Positions 6,965 through 10,261 of a DNA stretch of 10,261 bases are shown here, one piece after another. Source of the stretch: an uncultured Blautia sp. (GTDB lineage: Bacteria > Bacillota > Clostridia > Lachnospirales > Lachnospiraceae). How positions within the stretch are numbered: the stretch's first letter is position 1; each line of letters opens with the position of its first letter. The stretch is taken from NCBI GenBank assembly GCA_946629475.1, contig CAMOXX010000088.1, forward strand, positions 1 through 10,261, in the 5' to 3' direction. The notes beneath the pieces are model-generated. The model was not told the DNA's origin. It saw only the letters and a list, made by a program, of their open reading frames with translations, and made no database searches. The translations under genes and the position numbers were made by a program.

Positions 6965-7253
6965 GAACGACGGACAGCTGATTATCAACGGTGGTACGGT
7001 GATTGCGGCAGGATCGGCCTCCATGCTGGAGGGTGTCTCTGATGATTCGGAGCAGCACAGCACGACAATTGTTCTTGAGGAGCAGGCGAAAGCCGGCACT
7101 TCTGTCAAGGTCAAAAATGCCGGGGGAATCGTTGTTCTGGAACAGGAACTTTCCGCCAGCTTTGATGCGGTGACAATCAGTATACCGGCATTTGAATCAG
7201 GTGAGAACTACACCATAATAATCGGTGAGGAGTGTCACAGTGTAACATTTTGA
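6795..7253 (+). pseudogene. C-terminal fragment of a carbohydrate-binding-domain surface protein
   Basis: From about 6852 this frame encodes repetitive beta-helix-like sequence: GNDADGIDSNGDIVIDGGN, then LGGKGNNALDYGSENDG, LIINGGTVIAAGS, and a final beta-rich region ending at 7253. These GG-T/N-V turns are typical of the carbohydrate-binding-domain (DUF4353-like) proteins that accompany CotH/VTC operons in clostridia. The frame formally opens at an ATG at 6795, but the first 19 codons are the VTC gene read in another frame, and there is no ribosome site there. Homology starts exactly where the VTC homology stops, so this is a 3' remnant fused by deletion, without a signal peptide or N-terminal domain. 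It is followed by an intrinsic terminator, which probably served the original operon. Confidence 0.75.
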
Positions 7254-7266
7254 AAAAGGTTTTATT

Positions 7267-7300
7267 AAATCCCGTGATGTACTTACATTGCGGGATTTTT
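7267..7300 (+). terminator. Intrinsic terminator after the operon remnant
   Basis: AAATCCCG (7267-7274) pairs with CGGGATTT (7291-7298). The stem continues through two G-U pairs and ATGT/ACAT to an ACTT loop, about 14 pairs in all, and ends in a TTTTT run. It sits 13 bases after the stop codon at 7251-7253. Confidence 0.85.
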
Positions 7301-7315
7301 GTGTTATTATATAAC
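7288..7315 (+). promoter_or_regulatory. Likely promoter of the TrpF-like / diguanylate cyclase unit
   Basis: TTGCGG (7288-7293), 16 bases, then TATAAC (7310-7315). The -35 box lies within the 3' arm of the preceding terminator. The start would be near 7322, leaving a leader of about 158 nt. The match is moderate. Confidence 0.45.
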
Positions 7316-7330
7316 TGTTCAGAACAGGGC

Positions 7331-7450
7331 GAAGCACTTGCTGCTGAGCCCGTCCAAAGACGTGATGCGTCAGACCATGTGCTCGAGAAGAACGGATTCA
7401 TGCCGACGAACTTCATTCATAAAGAAGACAGGGGACACGCTGAATCCACG
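7331..7450 (+). promoter_or_regulatory. Structured mRNA leader upstream of the TrpF-like gene
   Basis: Between the promoter and the ATG at 7480 lies noncoding sequence with ordered dyads. Domain 1: CGA-A-GCAC (7330-7337) pairs with GTGCTCG (7379-7385), enclosing CTGA/TCAG (7344-7347, 7370-7373) and CGTC-CAAA-GACG (7351-7362). GACG (7359-7362) can instead pair with a second CGTC at 7368-7371, so two hairpins compete. Domain 2: GGATTCA (7394-7400) pairs perfectly with TGAATCC (7441-7447), enclosing CTTC/GAAG (7411-7414, 7424-7427). It does not match any riboswitch class I could recognise, and no intrinsic terminator is visible in it. A role in attenuation or translation control is inference. 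Confidence 0.45.
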
Positions 7451-7479
7451 GAGGTTTATCGCTGGGAGGAAATAATAGC

Positions 7480-8169
7480 ATGGCATATACTCAGATCTAT
7501 TCATTACAGTATCCGGATGAGGCACTCGACTGTGTCCGCGCCGGAGCGGACCGGATCGGTGTGCTCGTGGGGCAGGCCGGAGGCAAGTACCCGTGCGCAG
7601 TTACGGAAGAACAGGCAGCAGAAATATTCAGGGCGATTGACGGCCTGGCAGTACGAATCCTGATCTCGGTTCTGCCCGATCCCCGTGACATCATTGAGCA
7701 GACAAAACGGCTCAGGCCGGATGTGCTCCACCTCTGTGCGGAATATGACGGTACGCCGGAATTTAAGGATCTTTTAAACCGTGAAGTGCCGGGGGTACTT
7801 CTGATGGAAGCAGTTGGAGTAGGGACAGACCCGTCGGCCATTCAGGAGGCAGAATACAAAGCATCGTTTGCGGATATTCTGATTCTGGACAGTGTCTCAA
7901 CGACGGTTCCCGGAGTCGGCGCCGCAGGAGTTACTCATGACTGGGCCATCGATGCGGAGATCGTGCGGAGAGTGAACGTGCCGGTGGTGGAGGCGGGAGG
8001 CCTCGGGCCGGATAACGTGGCAGAAGCGATCAGGCGAATCAGGCCCTGGGCAGTGGACTCTCTGACAAAAACCAGTGTGAAGGAAAACGGAATCCTTGTG
8101 CGCAAGGATATCGAGAAGGTTCGCGAGTTCTGCAGGATTGCCCACGAATGCGATCCGGATATTTTGTGA
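7480..8169 (+). CDS. TrpF-fold protein (phosphoribosylanthranilate isomerase-like, atypical active site)
   Basis: A 229-residue predicted beta/alpha-barrel related to phosphoribosylanthranilate isomerase (TrpF). The alignable parts are EALDCVRAGADRIGVLVGQ (14-32), the aspartate-containing strand ILILDSVS (133-140) followed by GVGAAGVTHDW (145-155), and the phosphate-site strand AGGLGPDNVAEAI (172-184) with RPWAVD (188-193). True TrpF begins with a K-I-C-G-I-T type motif whose cysteine is the general base. Here the matching stretch is QIYSLQ (5-10), with tyrosine at the cysteine position. The general-acid aspartate (D137) is kept, but the SSGVE phosphate loop is replaced by SLTKTSV. It may therefore act on another phosphorylated sugar or have lost isomerase activity. 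No other trp genes are nearby. GGGAGGA lies nine bases before the ATG. The cyclase gene follows after 30 bases, probably in the same transcript. Confidence 0.8.
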   Translation: MAYTQIYSLQYPDEALDCVRAGADRIGVLVGQAGGKYPCAVTEEQAAEIFRAIDGLAVRILISVLPDPRDIIEQTKRLRPDVLHLCAEYDGTPEFKDLLNREVPGVLLMEAVGVGTDPSAIQEAEYKASFADILILDSVSTTVPGVGAAGVTHDWAIDAEIVRRVNVPVVEAGGLGPDNVAEAIRRIRPWAVDSLTKTSVKENGILVRKDIEKVREFCRIAHECDPDIL

Positions 8170-8180
8170 TTTTCCGACAT

Positions 8181-8200
8181 TGAAAGAGAGGAGTCTTTCA
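8181..8200 (+). promoter_or_regulatory. Hairpin presenting the cyclase ribosome binding site
   Basis: TGAAAGA (8181-8187) and TCTTTCA (8194-8200) are perfect reverse complements around the six-base loop GAGGAG, which is the Shine-Dalgarno sequence. The last stem base is the A of the start codon at 8200. Such a fold would present or mask the ribosome site and could tune translation; this effect is inferred. Confidence 0.6.
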
Positions 8201-9615
8201 TGAACAGAAAGAATGTAGCGCGGCTTGCTTTTACTATTGTGATTCTTTGCTTTCTGCTCTCCACCTTTATGTCTCTTTTTACACTCAGGATGATGGCGAA
8301 GAGAAATATGGAGGAAATCAGCAAAACACTGGCAGCCAGGGTCTATGATACGATCGGAGGGAAACTGTCAGAGCCGGCAGTTGTCTCGAGCACTATGGCC
8401 AATGACCATTTTCTGGTGGAATTTCTCGAAATGGAGGACTCCTACAACGTCAACGAAGCGATTCAGCTTATGGCAGATTATCTTTCCAGAATCAAAAACA
8501 CACTTGGATATGAGGCTGCCTTTGTGGTCTCTGAGGACAGTAAGAGGTACTATTCCTACGGAGGGCTGAACAAGCAGCTGGACCTCGGGAGAAGCGAGCG
8601 CGACCAATGGTACGCAAGGTTTGTCGAAAGCGGCAGGGACTATGAACTGGACGTGGACAGGGATGAGGTCGGACAGGATCACTGGACCGTGTTTGTGGAT
8701 GCCCGGATCGAGAGCAATGACGGAACGCTTCTGGGAGTCTGCGGAGTCGGTGCACGTATGGAAGGATGCCAGGAGCTGTTTAAAAACCTTGAAAATGAGT
8801 ACGGTGTAAAAATCAGTCTCACGGATGAAGAAGGGCTGATCCATGTCAATACGGATGAATCGAAAATAGAGACGGAATACCTGGAAAACCTGAACCTGAC
8901 CGATGCCCGGGACTATGCGTTCCAGAAATTGTCCAGCAACAGGTACGCTGTCACAAAATACGTTGAAAAGCTCGGCTGGTATCTTGTCGTGGAGAGTGAC
9001 GGGAACAGGACGAAGGCGGAACTGATCAATGTTGTTGTCCTGAATGTCGCGGTTTATCTGTTTGTAATTGTCATCATGATCCTCGCCGTCCGTATCATTA
9101 TCGCCCGTACGAAGGCCCTCACATATGCTTCGCTCGTGGATCAGCCGACCCAGCTGAAAAACAGAAGGGCGTTTGAGGAGCGAAAATCAGAACTTTCCGG
9201 GCAGGAGCTTAAAGAGGACCTGGTATATGTTACTGCAGACCTGAACGGCCTGAAAAAGGCGAATGACACCCTGGGCCATGCGGCCGGGGACGAACTGATC
9301 CGCGGAGCGGCTGACTGTCTGCGGGAATGCTTCGAAGAGTATGGAGATGTCTTCAGGATCGGCGGAGACGAATTTGCGGCCATTCTGTTCTGCACGGAGG
9401 ATAACCTGAAAGCGGCGCTGGACCGTCTGGAAAAAAGGACGGCAGAGTGGAGAGGAAAGCAGGTGCAGGAGCTTTCGATCGCCTGCGGATATGCGTCCAG
9501 CCGTGAATTTCCTTCGGAGAATATTGCGGAGCTCAGCCGGATTTCGGATGAACGGATGTATGCCGCAAAGGATGAATACTACCGGCAAACGGGGAAGGAC
9601 CGGCGGAAAGCATGA
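8200..9615 (+). CDS. Membrane diguanylate cyclase, dCache sensor plus GGDEF
   Basis: A 471-residue protein predicted to make cyclic di-GMP from two GTP at the inner face of the membrane. Transmembrane helix 1 is at about residues 8-30 and helix 2 at about 277-303. Between them lies an extracellular double-Cache-like ligand domain, with RSERDQWYARF at 131-141 and WTVFVDARIESNDGTLLGVCGVG at 162-184. A short linker leads to the GGDEF domain (about 308-465). The active-site loop GGDEF (388-392) is intact, as are DLNGLKKANDTLGHAAGDEL (347-366) and DERMYAAK (450-457). Five residues upstream of GGDEF, where PleD has the inhibitory RxxD site, this protein has EEYG, so product feedback at that site is not expected. 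The ligand is unknown; the arginine-tryptophan spacing differs from the amino-acid-binding dCache pattern that I recall. It is the second gene after the TrpF-like gene. Confidence 0.93.
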   Translation: MNRKNVARLAFTIVILCFLLSTFMSLFTLRMMAKRNMEEISKTLAARVYDTIGGKLSEPAVVSSTMANDHFLVEFLEMEDSYNVNEAIQLMADYLSRIKNTLGYEAAFVVSEDSKRYYSYGGLNKQLDLGRSERDQWYARFVESGRDYELDVDRDEVGQDHWTVFVDARIESNDGTLLGVCGVGARMEGCQELFKNLENEYGVKISLTDEEGLIHVNTDESKIETEYLENLNLTDARDYAFQKLSSNRYAVTKYVEKLGWYLVVESDGNRTKAELINVVVLNVAVYLFVIVIMILAVRIIIARTKALTYASLVDQPTQLKNRRAFEERKSELSGQELKEDLVYVTADLNGLKKANDTLGHAAGDELIRGAADCLRECFEEYGDVFRIGGDEFAAILFCTEDNLKAALDRLEKRTAEWRGKQVQELSIACGYASSREFPSENIAELSRISDERMYAAKDEYYRQTGKDRRKA

Positions 9616-9627
9616 GATATGATGTGT

Positions 9628-9657
9628 CGAAAGCAGCGGCTTCAGGTGCTGCTTTCG
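9628..9657 (+). terminator. Hairpin after the cyclase gene, possible bidirectional terminator
   Basis: CGAAAGCAGC (9628-9637) pairs perfectly with GCTGCTTTCG (9648-9657) around a 10-base loop, 12 bases past the cyclase stop codon. It also covers the last codons of the convergent arsR-type gene. Neither side has a T-run, so it is not a textbook intrinsic terminator; it may instead stabilise 3' ends. Confidence 0.4.
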
Positions 9658-10019
9658 GGGCATGAAATTTCCGCCACCTGCTCTATGATATGGTGGAATG
9701 CCTGTGCAAGATCGGAATCGGACGCCCGGTACAGCATCTCCTTGCCGTCCCTCCGCGAAACAATCAGCCCTGCGGATTTCAGAAGACGCAGATGGTGAGA
9801 GACGGCAGGACTTGTCATTTCCGCATATTCCGCGATATCGGCGACGCATTCTTCTGTATGGCACAGAAGCCAGAAAATCCGGAGCCTGGAGGGATCACCG
9901 AGCTGCTTCAGCGCATCGGCGACCGTCCGGACAGTCTCCGCCGAAGGCATTGCTTCCATGATTTTGCTGCAGGATTCCAGAGAACTGTGATTATGCGGAA
10001 GAATGATCTTTTTGTCCAT
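9642..10019 (-). CDS. ArsR/SmtB-family metal-responsive transcriptional repressor
   Basis: A 125-residue winged-helix repressor. The family core DALKQLGDPSRLRIFWLL lies at about residues 35-52. The recognition helix region MTSPAVSHHLRLLKSAGLIVSRRDGKEMLYR is followed by a C-terminal helix. The typical CadC/ArsR ELCVCDL motif is replaced by EECVADI. In the C-terminal helix the SmtB/CzrA zinc positions are only partly kept (Asp, Asp, Gln, Glu where SmtB has Asp, His, His, Glu by my alignment). Other possible ligands are the N-terminal HNH, the cysteines in LLCHTEEC, HH in the last helix and a C-terminal Cys. The inducer therefore cannot be named. I start at the ATG at 10019 because GGAGG lies six bases upstream; the open frame to 10100 has no ribosome site. 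The partner transporter is not visible, though a promoter at 10228 fires the other way. Confidence 0.88.
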   Translation of the reverse strand: MDKKIILPHNHSSLESCSKIMEAMPSAETVRTVADALKQLGDPSRLRIFWLLCHTEECVADIAEYAEMTSPAVSHHLRLLKSAGLIVSRRDGKEMLYRASDSDLAQAFHHIIEQVAEISCPESST

Positions 10020-10071
10020 GCCGAACCTCCATAATGATAAAATATAAATTACTGCCCGCCATTCGGATTTC

Positions 10072-10089
10072 ATGGGGCCCCTGCCCCAT
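10072..10089. repeat. Small GC-rich dyad
   Basis: ATGGGG (10072-10077) pairs with CCCCAT (10084-10089) and overlaps the GGGGCCCC palindrome at 10074-10081. It lies in the 242-base region 10020-10261 upstream of the arsR-type gene, next to the long hairpin. Confidence 0.45.
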
Positions 10090-10108
10090 TGCATCCTCAT
10101 GTCGGGGC

Positions 10109-10170
10109 GCGCTGCAAGCCCAATCCCCCATGTGCAAGCAAGCTTGCATGGGAGATTGGGCTTGCAGCGC
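10109..10170. repeat. Long near-perfect inverted repeat (62-base hairpin)
   Basis: The left arm (10109-10138) and right arm (10143-10170) are reverse complements over 28 pairs, with one mismatch (a C opposite the A at 10155) and a two-base bulge near 10132, closed by the four-base loop CAAG. There is no T-run on either side, so it is not an ordinary terminator. It lies immediately downstream, on the minus strand, of an extended -10 element and would form the 5' end of an arsR transcript, or a free small RNA. Alternatively it is a dispersed palindromic repeat element. Confidence 0.85.
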
Positions 10171-10179
10171 TGTAATCAC

Positions 10180-10188
10180 AGTATATCA
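10180..10188 (-). promoter_or_regulatory. Possible extended -10 promoter upstream of the arsR-type gene
   Basis: TGATATACT on the minus strand, identical to the element upstream of glgX. No clear -35 box is seen. Transcription would begin near 10173, just before the long hairpin, giving a leader of about 150 nt. Confidence 0.4.
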
Positions 10189-10227
10189 CATTGATGCAAA
10201 AAATGCACAGTTTGCGGGATTTTTATA

Positions 10228-10256
10228 TTGACAGTCCTCTAAAGTAGTGTTAACAT
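10228..10256 (+). promoter_or_regulatory. Consensus promoter reading out of the window
   Basis: Perfect TTGACA (10228-10233), a 17-base spacer, then TAACAT (10251-10256). It is rightward and divergent from the arsR-type gene, so the gene beyond the right edge may be a target of that repressor. The window ends before any operator or start codon can be seen. Confidence 0.7.
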
Positions 10257-10261
10257 AGAAT

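Noticed and set aside
7232..7479. Small open frame through the leader of the TrpF-like gene
   Set aside because: It starts inside the preceding gene fragment, crosses a terminator and has no family resemblance; the symmetry of the region fits RNA structure better.
9991..10231. Short open frames on both strands across the long hairpin
   Set aside because: They encode mirror-like peptides only because the DNA is an inverted repeat. There are no ribosome sites and no recognisable domain.
1..10261. tRNA, rRNA, CRISPR arrays and transposases
   Set aside because: No spaced direct repeats, no cloverleaf-like segment and no DDE or integrase motifs were seen on either strand.

Overview
The window looks like chromosomal DNA of a Lachnospiraceae-type clostridium (Bacillota). 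The reasons are moderately high GC, strong AGGAGG-type ribosome binding sites, TTGACA/TATAAT promoters, and the gene set: a DUF3793 protein with a short flavodoxin, a Pr6Pr-like membrane protein, an RluA-family synthase with a degenerate S4 start, a dCache-GGDEF protein and a remnant of a VTC/CotH-type operon. This placement is inferred from remembered family distribution, not from a search.

Layout. Positions 1-3140 hold two leftward units. The first is nagA (GlcNAc-6-phosphate deacetylase), whose 3' end overlaps the start of a six-helix Pr6Pr-like membrane protein by 20 bases. Two bases after that gene's stop begins a near-ideal promoter bracketed by two copies of an 18-bp operator. It drives a DUF3793 gene and a flavodoxin, probably under a DtxR-type metal-dependent repressor. 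A rightward pseudouridine synthase (3319-4203) converges on a leftward glycogen debranching enzyme (4225-6312).

Positions 6521-7253 are a gene fossil. The N-terminal part of a VTC (polyphosphate polymerase-like) protein, itself missing an internal piece, is joined out of frame to the C-terminal part of a repetitive carbohydrate-binding-domain protein. This is what remains after a large deletion through a VTC / DUF4956 / CotH-like operon. A good intrinsic terminator closes it.

Positions 7288-9615 form a rightward unit. A promoter overlapping the terminator is followed by a structured leader of about 150 nt, then a TrpF-fold protein that lacks the catalytic cysteine of true phosphoribosylanthranilate isomerases, then a membrane dCache-GGDEF diguanylate cyclase. 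The ribosome binding site of the cyclase sits in the loop of a perfect hairpin that also captures the first base of the start codon.

The right end holds a leftward ArsR/SmtB-family repressor. Its upstream region contains a 62-base near-perfect hairpin, plus a consensus promoter firing rightward out of the window.

The items most worth following up are the divergent TrpF-like protein with its structured leader and cyclase partner, the VTC operon scar, the paired operators at DUF3793, and the long hairpin upstream of arsR. I saw no tRNA, rRNA, CRISPR array, transposase or intact mobile element.
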